A DNA stretch of 64,000 nt from Clostridia bacterium (GTDB lineage: Bacteria; Bacillota; Clostridia; Oscillospirales; CAG-272). The notes under the pieces are model-generated. The model ran no database searches. It was not told the DNA's origin and saw nothing but the letters and a program-made list of their open reading frames with translations. Position 1 is the stretch's first letter. The number at the start of each line of letters is the position of its first letter. Made by a program: the position numbers and the translations under genes. The stretch is taken from assembly GCA_017446155.1 (NCBI GenBank), contig JAFSRI010000028.1:1-64000 (forward strand). The letters run 5' to 3'. This document shows, in pieces, positions 25,625-34,412 of this stretch.

Positions 25625-27277
25625 TCACATTTTGCTTTGACTTGCCATAACGGAATACTGATTGAAATAACCGACTCTGCGAACAAAATCAAAAGCGTGC
25701 CCATCGCAATCGAGAGATTTTTCTTCAAGTTCTTCGATTTTATCAATTTTGCCGTCGAGATAATCTTTCAAGCGACGTCTGCAATCGGCAAGACGCATTC
25801 TCAAACCGCCAATACGAATATCCTGAACGTCAAAGCCGGCGGGCTTTTTATCATGGAGCCATTCGGTGCGGAACGCCTCGTAAAACTCGTCAAGCGCGGC
25901 AATGGTGCGATCAAATTCGTTTACACACTCACCGAGCGCCGCTTTATCGCCGGAAGAATAAGCGTTTCTTGTAGTGGCGCCGAGCGCATATTTGTGTTTA
26001 AGCAAACCGCAAAGTTTCTTTGAAAAATCGAACAGATAGCCGTAATCTTTGTTATTTACAAGCGGTTCAAGCTGTTTTTCATAGTTTTCGAGAATTTCTT
26101 TTTCGTTGAAACGAACGATGGAATCGAATCTGCCGTAGAACGGGTCGTTGAACAGCATATATTTTGAAGGGTTTTTTACATGATTGTAGCAGTTGAGGGG
26201 GTTGTCGTCGGGATAAGAGTTGTTGACTTTGTCCGGCAGCTCAACTTTTACGAAATCGTCGTAATCAATGCCGAATTTTGACTTAAAGCCCGCTTTAATC
26301 GTCGCTTCGTCCGTTTCGCCCTCCGCAAGGCGTGAAATGTGGTAGAGTGCGGGAAGCGCCGCGAACACGTCGCATTCGCCGCCGTCGTCGCCCCACATCG
26401 TCATGAACACGTTTTTCGCGCCGTTTTTCAGGCACGCGCTGATCGCCGGTGTCATAATTTTCACAGAGCCTACATTGTGCGGTAAAAATCCGGTCCATGT
26501 CCATATACCGCCGGCAAACCAGACGTTGTCGGAGAGGAGCTTGTGATTTTTCAGCATCATATCATATGACGTTTCCCTCATTGTGTAATAATCCCAATAT
26601 ATCACGCCCATGCCGTCCGGAACCATGGCTTTTTCTCGCTCGGTGATGATCGGCTTTGACATATCAAGCTTATCGGGGCGGTATGCACCGCCGGTAGCAA
26701 ATTTAAAATACATATCGCTCCACATCATCGGGGTAAAACCGTGCTTGTCGGCAATTTCTTTTACACGTTTGAGATGTCCGGCAAGAATCTGATACCTGTC
26801 CTGATAGCCGTGGATGTCGAGATATTTGCCGAGCCCTATCATATGCGCTTCGTCCATGCCGATATTTATACGGCGCGATGTAAAGCATTTTTCACACGTT
26901 TCAAACATTCGGTCTATAAGCTCGTAAACACGCTCGTCACCGACGAGAAGAATGTCGTCTACGTCAAAATGACTTCTGTAAACGTCCTGCATCTTTATTC
27001 TTTCAAGGTGTGCCAGCGTCTGAATACACGGAATAAGCTCAACGCCCTTTGACAGTCCGTATGCGTCAAGCTCTTTCAGTTCTTTCTGCGTATATCTGCC
27101 GCGGAAATATCCGAAATACGGTTCTTCTTCTATTTCAAACGTATCCTCTGTATAAAGCATGAGCATATTATATCCGAGATCGGAGAGAATGTCGATATAG
27201 CGTTTTACCGCGTCAACACTCATTACCGCGTTTCTCGAACAGTCTATCATAACGCCGAACGTATCAAAGTTTTTCAT
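25625..27277 (-). CDS. GH20 family beta-N-acetylhexosaminidase-like protein
   Basis: The 550-residue protein has the GH20 TIM barrel in its first 340 residues. It begins with the barrel strand FGVMIDCSRNAVMS, has YNMLMLYTEDTF, and carries the catalytic Asp-Glu pair in INIGMDEAHMIG near 141. The C-terminal 200 residues are helical and unassigned. The usual GH20 N-terminal domain and any signal peptide are absent, so it probably acts in the cytoplasm on beta-linked N-acetylhexosamines, for example from glycans or cell wall. AGGAAAAAC precedes the ATG. It has its own promoter and a palindrome in its leader. Confidence 0.85.
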   Translation of the reverse strand: MKNFDTFGVMIDCSRNAVMSVDAVKRYIDILSDLGYNMLMLYTEDTFEIEEEPYFGYFRGRYTQKELKELDAYGLSKGVELIPCIQTLAHLERIKMQDVYRSHFDVDDILLVGDERVYELIDRMFETCEKCFTSRRINIGMDEAHMIGLGKYLDIHGYQDRYQILAGHLKRVKEIADKHGFTPMMWSDMYFKFATGGAYRPDKLDMSKPIITEREKAMVPDGMGVIYWDYYTMRETSYDMMLKNHKLLSDNVWFAGGIWTWTGFLPHNVGSVKIMTPAISACLKNGAKNVFMTMWGDDGGECDVFAALPALYHISRLAEGETDEATIKAGFKSKFGIDYDDFVKVELPDKVNNSYPDDNPLNCYNHVKNPSKYMLFNDPFYGRFDSIVRFNEKEILENYEKQLEPLVNNKDYGYLFDFSKKLCGLLKHKYALGATTRNAYSSGDKAALGECVNEFDRTIAALDEFYEAFRTEWLHDKKPAGFDVQDIRIGGLRMRLADCRRRLKDYLDGKIDKIEELEEKSLDCDGHAFDFVRRVGYFNQYSVMASQSKM

Positions 27278-27316
27278 TGTTTTTCCTCCGAAAAAATTTA
27301 TTCGTTTATCTTTTTG

Positions 27317-27330
27317 CTTCCGCGCGGAAG
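27317..27330. promoter_or_regulatory. Palindrome in the GH20 leader
   Basis: CTTCCGCGCGGAAG is a perfect 14-bp palindrome between the predicted transcription start (about 27347) and the ATG at 27277. It could be a repressor site or a short hairpin with a GCGC loop. Confidence 0.5.
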
Positions 27331-27353
27331 ATATGCGGGGCAGCTTTGTTTCA

Positions 27354-27382
27354 ATTATACATTAAAAAAACGGATTTGTCAT
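27354..27382 (-). promoter_or_regulatory. Sigma-A promoter of the GH20 gene
   Basis: On the minus strand: ATGACA, a 17-base spacer and TATAAT (27359-27354). Confidence 0.75.
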
Positions 27383-27420
27383 TGATTTCGGCGAATTTTT
27401 TTATAAACACGCAAAAAATG

Positions 27421-27449
27421 TTTACAAAAGCCCGATTTGGTGGTACACT
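27421..27449 (+). promoter_or_regulatory. Sigma-A promoter of yitT
   Basis: TTTACA, a 17-base spacer and TACACT. The start would be about 27456, which rules out the upstream in-frame start codon at 27437. It lies only about 40 bp from the divergent GH20 promoter. Confidence 0.65.
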
Positions 27450-27514
27450 ATATTTTGCGGCGAGAAAAAACTTGCCGTTACAATATGAGTAAAGTGAAAG
27501 GCTTTGACCAAACG

Positions 27515-28399
27515 ATGAAAACAGACAAGAAAAAATTTATAAAGGACATATTGTGGCTGACGTTCGGGACGCTGCTCATGTCGGTCGGCGTGCATCTGTT
27601 CAAAATACCAAACCATTTTTCCACAGGCGGTATGAGCGGCCTTTCGATTATTATAGGATATTTGTTGGGGAAAAACGACGTTTCGTTCATTACCACGGCA
27701 AACCTTATACTCATATTCAATGTGATTTTCGTTATTGCCGGTTTTATTTTTGTCGGCAAGAGTTTCGGTTGGAAAACCGTCTATTGCAGTTTTCTCTTTT
27801 CAGGTGCAATACAGCTGCTCGACATAGTTTTTCCGATGAACTCTCCGCTGACCGACCAGCGCATGCTTGAACTTCTCTGCGCCACGGCGTTTCAGTCAGT
27901 CGGGGCGGCGGTCGTTTTCAAATACGGCGGAAGCACCGGCGGCACCGATATAATAGCGATGATACTCAAAAAGTATCTCAAATCCGACATAAGCGTTTCT
28001 CTCGTTATAGCCGACGCACTTATCGCGTTCTCGGCGATATTCCTCATCGACGTCGAAACAGGCCTTTATTCCGTGCTCGGAATGATGCTCAAATCATTCT
28101 TCGTTCAGGGAGCTATCGGCTTCATCAACCGCAGAAAAACACTGCTTGTAATAACATCCAAGCCAGATGAGATAATCGAGTTTATAACAAACAAATTACA
28201 CCGCAGCGCGACGCTTTGGCATGCGGCGGGAGCGTTCACCGAAGAAGACCGCACGATTCTTTTCGCCGCAATGACGCAATATCAGGCGGCGGAGCTGAGA
28301 AACTATGCAAAGAAGATCGACGAGCACGCCTTTGTTACCGTGATAAATTCCAGCGAAATATACGGCAAGGGATTTATGAATTTCTCGGACGAGCTTTGA
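27515..28399 (+). CDS. yitT: YitT family membrane protein (DUF161/DUF2179)
   Basis: YitT proteins have five to six membrane spans and a cytoplasmic C-terminal DUF2179 domain; their transport role is unknown. Here the spans cover about residues 8-205, with the family motif FKIPNHFSTGGMSGLSII near 24 and KYGGSTGGTDIIA near 145. The C-terminal domain begins near LVITSKPDEI. I chose the ATG at 27515 because MKTDKKKFIKDILW matches typical family starts; 27485 is an alternative. Neither has a good ribosome binding site. A bidirectional terminator lies before convergent mntP. Confidence 0.88.
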   Translation: MKTDKKKFIKDILWLTFGTLLMSVGVHLFKIPNHFSTGGMSGLSIIIGYLLGKNDVSFITTANLILIFNVIFVIAGFIFVGKSFGWKTVYCSFLFSGAIQLLDIVFPMNSPLTDQRMLELLCATAFQSVGAAVVFKYGGSTGGTDIIAMILKKYLKSDISVSLVIADALIAFSAIFLIDVETGLYSVLGMMLKSFFVQGAIGFINRRKTLLVITSKPDEIIEFITNKLHRSATLWHAAGAFTEEDRTILFAAMTQYQAAELRNYAKKIDEHAFVTVINSSEIYGKGFMNFSDEL

Positions 28400-28668
28400 G
28401 AATAAAACTTAAAATTCCCCGTTTTGTTTTAGAATTCCGCGAAAATACATCCGGTTTTCGCAATTTTAAGGCAGTTTTCCCCGATAATTTCAAGCAATCA
28501 CCACGGCGTCTGCCTGACGAAATATTTTGATCGCCGGAAATGTTCGCATAGTCAAAACGTTTGTAACCACGACATGTGCGGATTTTAAAACCTTTTCGGC
28601 AACAGATAAATGTAAGTTCCGGCAAAACTAATGAAGTGACAAAAAGCGGTAAAATATCCGAAAAATTA
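28400..28668. other. Intergenic region between convergent yitT and mntP
   Basis: I see no gene, promoter or repeat in this stretch; short frames lack ribosome binding sites. Confidence 0.5.
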
Positions 28669-28698
28669 AAAAACACATCGCGCAAACGATGTGTTTTT
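28669..28698. terminator. Bidirectional terminator between yitT and mntP
   Basis: ACACATCG and CGATGTGT form the stem, extended by an A run on one side and a T run on the other. Confidence 0.9.
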
Positions 28699-28703
28699 GT
28701 TAT

Positions 28704-29285
28704 TTAAAAGTTGATAACACCCAAATGTTCAAGCAGAATTTTCAAACCTATCAAAATAAGTATTACTCCGCCTGCAAATTCCGCTTTCGACTTGAATTTG
28801 CTTCCGAAAAAGCTGCCGACGGCAAGCCCGGCTATCGATATAAAACAGGTGATTGTTCCGATTACGGCGGCGGAATATGCCATTTGTCCCGCGCTCATAT
28901 CGAGGCACGCAAACGAAATGCCGACCGCAAGCGCGTCGACAGACGTGGCAAGCGCCATAAAAAGCATCGTGCCAAAAGAAAACGAGCTGTTTTTGCTCTC
29001 GTCGTCATCCTGTTTTGAAAACGATTCGCGTATCATGTTCGCCCCGATTATCGCCAACAGCCCGAACGCTATCCAATGGTCGTATGCTTTTATATATTCC
29101 TCAAACTGAGAGCCAACGAAAAACCCGATCGCCGGCATAAGCGCCTGAAATCCGCCGAACCACAAGCCGACAGCCAAAAGATTTGTTATTTTTATTTTCT
29201 TTACCGCAAGCCCCTTGCACACCGAAACGGCAAACGCGTCCATCGCAAGTCCCACGGCTATTACTATTACTTCCCAGATACGCAT
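28704..29285 (-). CDS. mntP: Manganese efflux pump MntP
   Basis: MntP exports Mn(II) across the inner membrane. The 193-residue protein has six predicted spans and the two inverted-repeat metal motifs, GLAMDAFAVS near 12 and ATSVDALAVG near 113, that carry the transport aspartates. Length matches the family (about 185-190). AAGGATATATTT precedes the ATG. Its promoter leaves a leader of only about 30 nt, so the manganese riboswitch (yybP-ykoY) often found before mntP is not present here. Confidence 0.95.
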   Translation of the reverse strand: MRIWEVIVIAVGLAMDAFAVSVCKGLAVKKIKITNLLAVGLWFGGFQALMPAIGFFVGSQFEEYIKAYDHWIAFGLLAIIGANMIRESFSKQDDDESKNSSFSFGTMLFMALATSVDALAVGISFACLDMSAGQMAYSAAVIGTITCFISIAGLAVGSFFGSKFKSKAEFAGGVILILIGLKILLEHLGVINF

Positions 29286-29321
29286 AAATATATCCTTATA
29301 AAGTGTTTTTTCGGTTCTTGT

Positions 29322-29350
29322 AATATATCATATTTATTTAAAAGTGTCAA
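29322..29350 (-). promoter_or_regulatory. Sigma-A promoter of mntP
   Basis: On the minus strand: TTGACA (29350-29345), a 17-base spacer and TATATT (29327-29322). Confidence 0.82.
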
Positions 29351-29474
29351 TATGCCAAAACATTTTTTCGCCGACAACGGTTTAAATTGCCGTCTCAAAA
29401 ATAAAAACACATCGTCCGCTCAATGAAGCAATATTAAAAACGCCGTTTTTCGTCAGGTTTTGACATCGCGCCGA

Positions 29475-29503
29475 TTGACATAAAAAAAGTATCGTGGTAA
29501 AAT
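29475..29503 (+). promoter_or_regulatory. Sigma-A promoter of malQ
   Basis: TTGACA, a 17-base spacer and TAAAAT, about 29 nt of leader before the TTG start. Confidence 0.82.
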
Positions 29504-29538
29504 ATCATCGAAATAAATTCTGAAAGGAATAAACTGTT

Positions 29539-30972
29539 TTGAAAACAAGCGGAATACTTATGCCCGTTTTCTCGCTCCCCTCCCCTTACGGAATAGGAAC
29601 GATGGGCAAACACGCATATGAATTTGCCGATTATGCCGCGTCCTGCGGCGCAAAAATATGGCAGGTGCTGCCGCTCGGCCCGACGGGCTACGGCGACTCG
29701 CCGTATCAGAGCTTTTCGTCGTTTGCGGGAAACCCGTATTTTATCGACCCCGATTTTCTTGTTCGCGACGGGTTGCTGAAAAAAGCCGATTTGCCGAAAA
29801 AACTCCCCGAGGGAAATAAGATAAATTACGGCGAGATATATCTTACGCGTGGTGAAATGCTCCGCCGCGCATTCGCATATTCGTGGGATAAGGTGAGCGG
29901 CGACGCAAAAAGATTTGCCGGCGAACATCCGGAAATAATGGATTATGCTCTGTTTATGACGGCAAAAACCATAAACGGCGGCGTCTGTTGGCATGATTTC
30001 CCCGAAGAGCTTATGCTTCACGAAAAGAACGCGGTAAAAGAGTTGGGCGAAAAGCACGCAGACGAGGTAAACTATCATATTTACACACAATATCTGTTCT
30101 TTTCACAGTGGAAAGCGCTCAAAAAATATGTAAATTCGCTCGGTATGGAACTGCTCGGCGACATGCCAATTTACGTCGCACCCGATTCCGCCGACGCGTG
30201 GGCTAACCCGGAAAACTTCCAGTTCGATCAAAGACGCAATCCGTCGCTTGTAGCGGGCGTACCGCCCGACTACTTCTCGGAGGACGGCCAAAAATGGGGA
30301 AACCCGCTTTACGATTGGGATTATATTAAAAACGACGGCTATTCGTTTTGGATTCGCCGGGTAAAAGCCGCGGCTGAACTGTATGACGCCGTAAGGATAG
30401 ATCACTTTATCGGCTTTGCAAATTATTACAGCGTAAAGGCTGAATGCCCGACCGCGCGAGAGGGTTTCTGGCGCGACGGACCCGGGATAGAGCTGTTTGA
30501 TAAAATAAAAAAAGAAGTCCCGCGGATACGTCTTATTGCGGAGGATCTCGGGGTTGTGTCCGACAAAGTGATAACGCTCTTAAAACAGACGGGGTACCCG
30601 TCGATGCGCGTTCTGCAATTCGCGTTCGGCGGAGAGGACGACAACATGCATCTGCCGTCAAACGTGCCTCAAAACTCCGTCGTTTATACGTCAACTCATG
30701 ACAACGTCCCGACGTGTGGCTGGTGGGAAAACACCTCTCAAAAAGAAAAGGCCGAGGTCGCCCGCCGCTTGGGGAAAGAATCGCCCAAAATGCCCGACGA
30801 CCTTATCAGATGTGCGCTCGACTGCCGCGCAGAAACGGTGATAATACCCATGTGGGATATTCTCGGACTCGGCATGGAAGCGACGGTAAACGCTCCCGGC
30901 ACGGCAGAGGGAAACTGGTGTTGGCGACTGGATAAAATACCCCAAAGCTCTATTGATATTTCAAGAAAATAA
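29539..30972 (+). CDS. malQ: 4-alpha-glucanotransferase (amylomaltase)
   Basis: MalQ disproportionates maltodextrins by moving alpha-1,4-glucan segments, in cytoplasmic maltose and glycogen metabolism. The 477-residue GH77 protein has the N-terminal GILMPVFSLPSPYGIGTMG, YGDSPYQSFS near 55, DMPIYV near 210, the nucleophile Asp in AVRIDHFIG near 289, the acid Glu in IAEDLG near 335, and a final STHDN motif near 385. The start is a TTG preceded by AAAGGA. No other maltose genes adjoin it; it is a single-gene unit with its own promoter. Confidence 0.96.
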   Translation: MKTSGILMPVFSLPSPYGIGTMGKHAYEFADYAASCGAKIWQVLPLGPTGYGDSPYQSFSSFAGNPYFIDPDFLVRDGLLKKADLPKKLPEGNKINYGEIYLTRGEMLRRAFAYSWDKVSGDAKRFAGEHPEIMDYALFMTAKTINGGVCWHDFPEELMLHEKNAVKELGEKHADEVNYHIYTQYLFFSQWKALKKYVNSLGMELLGDMPIYVAPDSADAWANPENFQFDQRRNPSLVAGVPPDYFSEDGQKWGNPLYDWDYIKNDGYSFWIRRVKAAAELYDAVRIDHFIGFANYYSVKAECPTAREGFWRDGPGIELFDKIKKEVPRIRLIAEDLGVVSDKVITLLKQTGYPSMRVLQFAFGGEDDNMHLPSNVPQNSVVYTSTHDNVPTCGWWENTSQKEKAEVARRLGKESPKMPDDLIRCALDCRAETVIIPMWDILGLGMEATVNAPGTAEGNWCWRLDKIPQSSIDISRK

Positions 30973-31036
30973 AGCCGAGGAGAAAGCAAAGATAAACCGC
31001 CTTCTCCATATACATAGATACAATTTGCCGATCGGT

Positions 31037-31423
31037 TTAAAAGATGCTCTCGAAATTAAAATTTTCAAGCCTTTTAAGTCGCCGCAAAGCGTCGCTGAAT
31101 TTTATCGCGGCGGGGATGAACGCTTCCCCGTCGTGATTTTTTGCCGCTGAGTAAAGCTCGGCTACCGCGTCGTCGACGCGGTCGATGTTCTCAAAACTGA
31201 TTGTTGCCGACAGCCGCCCGAAGCATTCATCCCAAAGTGAAAAAATCGCGTCTGCCGCGGCAGAGATCTCTTCATGGTTTTCATCAAATTCCTTCACCGT
31301 GTGTGGAAAGCACTCACTTTGCAACAACATTTGCTCGGCAATTTTGTTTATATATGCCGCATTCCATATTATAAGAGCCGCCGTTACCGCCAAAAGAACT
31401 ATCGCCGCTATAAACGTTTTCAT
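31037..31423 (-). CDS. DUF4363 family protein
   Basis: This 128-residue protein has one N-terminal membrane span or uncleaved signal (about 3-23) and an all-helical domain outside. The function is unknown. I start at the ATG at 31423, preceded by AAGGAGAACAC, instead of the longer frame. It overlaps the DUF421 stop by 4 nt (ATGA). DUF421-DUF4363 pairs are common in spore-forming Clostridia and Bacilli, so the two probably act together at the membrane. Confidence 0.8.
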   Translation of the reverse strand: MKTFIAAIVLLAVTAALIIWNAAYINKIAEQMLLQSECFPHTVKEFDENHEEISAAADAIFSLWDECFGRLSATISFENIDRVDDAVAELYSAAKNHDGEAFIPAAIKFSDALRRLKRLENFNFESIF

Positions 31424-32064
31424 GTGTTCTCCTTTTTCGTTATGCAAATTTTCAGCGCGTCATCGGCTGTCATCAAAAATATGTTATTTATATTTTTTTC
31501 TCCGTTAGCTTTTGCCGCGTCCTTTGCCCATTTTTCGTCTTTGCCCAATTCGTCCAAAGCATATTTTATACATTTCCCGTCGATTATAACCGGATGTGCC
31601 ACGCCGGTTATTTTAGGCGGATTTTCTTTTTGAAACACCGAAAGCTGCCCGTTTTCTTCAAATATTGCGTAATCAACTACTTCCGGTGACGCCGCGTCGC
31701 ATAGCCGCAACTGACATATAAGATCGTCCACGCTCATGCGAATTTTCGCCATTTCCCTTTGGTCTATCACACCATTTTTTATGACTATGCTCGGCTTGCC
31801 TTCAAGCAAGCTCTTTGCCGCCGCCGACTTGATTGTCCAAAACGAAAAAATAATTTCAAGGCAAAGTATCACCGTTATCGGCACGATTGCATAAAGCAAC
31901 GGCACGTTTGCGTTCGTCAACGGTTGAGAAGCTATATTGCTCAGCAAAAAAGCCGTTATAAGCTCCGATATTTGCAGCTCCCCTATCTGCCTTTTTCCCG
32001 TGAAACGCATTATGCATATAAGCAGCAGATAAATTATCACGGTTCTGATAAAAATAGCTATCAT
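31420..32064 (-). CDS. DUF421 (YetF-like) membrane protein
   Basis: The 214-residue protein has three N-terminal membrane spans (about 4-85). Between the first two is the family motif IMRFTGKRQIGELQISELI, and after them a soluble C-terminal domain starts near LLEGKPSIVIKNG. DUF421 proteins of the YetF/YdfR type are conserved in sporulating Firmicutes; some have been linked to spore germination or membrane function, but no biochemical role is established. It heads a two-gene minus-strand unit with the DUF4363 gene. Confidence 0.88.
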   Translation of the reverse strand: MIAIFIRTVIIYLLLICIMRFTGKRQIGELQISELITAFLLSNIASQPLTNANVPLLYAIVPITVILCLEIIFSFWTIKSAAAKSLLEGKPSIVIKNGVIDQREMAKIRMSVDDLICQLRLCDAASPEVVDYAIFEENGQLSVFQKENPPKITGVAHPVIIDGKCIKYALDELGKDEKWAKDAAKANGEKNINNIFLMTADDALKICITKKENT

Positions 32065-32131
32065 TTGCGCCGTTTTTTGCCCTTTCGGTATAATATGTTT
32101 ATATCATTTACGAAAATTTAAAAAATATTTA

Positions 32132-32160
32132 TTGAAAATATTTCTTATATGGGATATAAT
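32132..32160 (+). promoter_or_regulatory. Sigma-A promoter of the hprK operon
   Basis: TTGAAA, a 17-base spacer and TATAAT. The leader is about 105 nt and I see no terminator in it. Confidence 0.8.
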
Positions 32161-32272
32161 TAGTGTGTATGTGCCGAAGAAGCGATCTCGGCCGGGTATG
32201 TAATTGACCGACCGCGCCAAACGCACAAAGCACTGTGACAAATCAAAACAAAACGGGACGGAGGAGATAAAA

Positions 32273-33232
32273 ATGGACATGATGGACAGCTCCACGGGAG
32301 TATATAGCGTCGCGCTTAAAAAAGTTGCGGAGGAGTTTAAGTTAGAGGAGATCTGGCTTCCCGAAAACTATGACAAACTCCTTGTCGAAAGCTCTGACGT
32401 CAGCCGCCCGGGACTTGGACTCGGCGGATTTTTCGACAGTTTCGACGCGCGCCGCATTCAGCTTATAGGCAACGCGGAACACGCGTATTTGTCGTCGTTT
32501 CCGTCGGAGGTAAGACTTCAAAAATTGGAAGCGCTGTTCTCGCGCGACATTCCGGCGCTCGTCGTCACGTCATCTCTTCCCATATTCGACGAAATAATAA
32601 GCTCCGCCAAAAAATTCAACATACCTATTTTTCGCACGCCGCAGAAAACGTCATATTTTCAAGCAGCCCTGCTCGCGTCACTGAATATCAGCCTCGCTCC
32701 GCGGATTACACGTCACGGTGTACTCGTTGAAGTTTACGGCGAGGGAATACTTATGTTGGGTGAAAGCGGCGTAGGAAAGAGCGAAACGGCGATAGAACTC
32801 GTAAAGCGCGGTCATAGATTTATCGCGGATGACGCCGTTGAAATAAAAAGAGTATCCGCCAAAACCCTTGTCGGCTCGGCGCCGGAGATCATCCGCCACT
32901 TTATCGAGCTTCGCGGAATAGGCATCGTCGACGTAAGACGTCTGTTCGGTATGGGGTCGGTTAAAGATACGGAAAAAATCGACCTTGTAATAAAACTTGA
33001 ACCATGGGATCAAAGCAAAGTTTACGACAGGCTTGGGCTTGAACAGGAAACGACAAACATCCTCGGAATAGAAGTGCCGACAACGACCGTTCCCGTTCGC
33101 CCCGGAAGAAACTTAGCCATAATTTTGGAGATAGCCGCCATGAATAACCGCCAAAAGCGCATGGGCTACAACACGGCTGTCGAATTTAATAAACGCCTGA
33201 CAAATTACCTGTCAGGCAATACAGAGGAATAA
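32273..33232 (+). CDS. hprK: HPr kinase/phosphorylase
   Basis: HprK phosphorylates and dephosphorylates Ser46 of HPr in response to glycolytic intermediates, the switch for carbon catabolite control in Firmicutes. The 319-residue protein has the N-terminal DRTGG-like domain, Walker A GESGVGKSE (163-171), and the HprK signature ELRGIGIVDVRRLFG near 222. I start at 32273 behind GGAGGAGATAAAA; the frame continues upstream without a site. It leads an apparent operon with the DUF2232, gdpP and gnd genes (gaps of 2, 32 and 36 nt). Confidence 0.96.
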   Translation: MDMMDSSTGVYSVALKKVAEEFKLEEIWLPENYDKLLVESSDVSRPGLGLGGFFDSFDARRIQLIGNAEHAYLSSFPSEVRLQKLEALFSRDIPALVVTSSLPIFDEIISSAKKFNIPIFRTPQKTSYFQAALLASLNISLAPRITRHGVLVEVYGEGILMLGESGVGKSETAIELVKRGHRFIADDAVEIKRVSAKTLVGSAPEIIRHFIELRGIGIVDVRRLFGMGSVKDTEKIDLVIKLEPWDQSKVYDRLGLEQETTNILGIEVPTTTVPVRPGRNLAIILEIAAMNNRQKRMGYNTAVEFNKRLTNYLSGNTEE

Positions 33233-33234
33233 AA

Positions 33235-34380
33235 ATGAACGAAAATTTTAATTCCGCCCCCGCTCAAAGAAAAAAACCGAGCGTTGTCACGCTAGGCATG
33301 ACGATGTTCGTATCGGTTGTTCTCGCTGCGTTGGGCATTTCAACCGCCGATAAAGCAGGCACTCTCGGGTTTGCGGTACTCGTATATGTGATTTCGTTTG
33401 CGCTGACCGCAATTTCAACCGGGATATTCGCAACGTTTATCGTCGTGCGGGTAAGGGCGATATACTTTATGTTCTGCCCGGTTGCATTTGCCGTTGGCGC
33501 CGTTATAATTTCGCTTTTCGGCGGAGGTATCGAAAAACAACTTGTCCTGCTCTCATTCATTGTGGCGGGTGCTATCGGCGCGCTTTGCATAAACGGCAAA
33601 AGCACGCGTACAGGCACCGTTATCGGCATAGCCGCCGGCGCCGCGCTCTGCCTTGTCGCCGCTTTCATTTACGCATACGTTTCGGCGGGCAATGAATTTT
33701 CCGTCGACGCAATAAAAACTTTCTTTACAGACAAAGTAAAATCCGCGCAGGAACAGGCGGAAAATTTTGTAAAAGAAGTTTTCCTGCCGTATTTAAGAAC
33801 GATAAATTCTTACTCTACGTCTAAAACGGCGATAAGCGAAACGGATTTCATAGAGTTTGCCTCCGATCTCATATATACGGCGGCGGTACTCCTGCCCGGT
33901 ATAATACTTATGCTGCTTCAAATATTCGGTTTTGTCGCAACATGTGTTTTCAAATATTTCGTTGAACGACTCGGCTGTGACGTTGTTCTTCCTTCGCCGC
34001 GCTGGGAGCTTTACCCCACGTCCGTCACCGCATGGGTGTATATCGTGGCATATGGAATATATGCCGTCTCGTCGCTGATCTCCTCTTTTTCAAACGGCGG
34101 CAGCGGCATTGTAACCGTCATAGCGCTGAATGTAATTCTTACCGTCTTCCCCGTGATGATATGGCTCGGCGGGTCGGCGTTGTTCGGCAAACGCAGACGG
34201 GTGAGGTTCCGAATCGGCGGCGGATTTATAATACTCATCATTCTGGGAGTGTTCATCATGCCGACGATGATTGTCGCCGTAATATCGTTTATCGGCGCGT
34301 GGAGCGTTATCGGCAGACGAAGAGCAGACGCGGCGGAAGAGAAAAAAGAAAACGACGACAACGATTCAAATGACTTTTGA
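33235..34380 (+). CDS. DUF2232 (YybS-like) membrane protein
   Basis: The 381-residue protein has eight or so membrane segments in an N-terminal block (about 18-170) and a C-terminal block (about 212-360), with a hydrophilic loop between (about 170-210). The C-terminal tail is acidic and Asp/Glu/Asn-rich. Position directly before gdpP and overall layout match YybS, the DUF2232 protein found next to YybT/GdpP in Bacillus. Function is unknown; transport has been suggested for the family. It starts 2 bp after hprK. Confidence 0.75.
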   Translation: MNENFNSAPAQRKKPSVVTLGMTMFVSVVLAALGISTADKAGTLGFAVLVYVISFALTAISTGIFATFIVVRVRAIYFMFCPVAFAVGAVIISLFGGGIEKQLVLLSFIVAGAIGALCINGKSTRTGTVIGIAAGAALCLVAAFIYAYVSAGNEFSVDAIKTFFTDKVKSAQEQAENFVKEVFLPYLRTINSYSTSKTAISETDFIEFASDLIYTAAVLLPGIILMLLQIFGFVATCVFKYFVERLGCDVVLPSPRWELYPTSVTAWVYIVAYGIYAVSSLISSFSNGGSGIVTVIALNVILTVFPVMIWLGGSALFGKRRRVRFRIGGGFIILIILGVFIMPTMIVAVISFIGAWSVIGRRRADAAEEKKENDDNDSNDF

Positions 34381-34412
34381 TCAATATAAATATTTCTTGA
34401 AAGGATAGACTT

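Noticed and set aside
32065..32131. Sporulation-sigma promoter for the DUF421 gene
   Set aside because: A CATATTA -10-like element is present on the minus strand, but I could not find a matching -35 at proper spacing.
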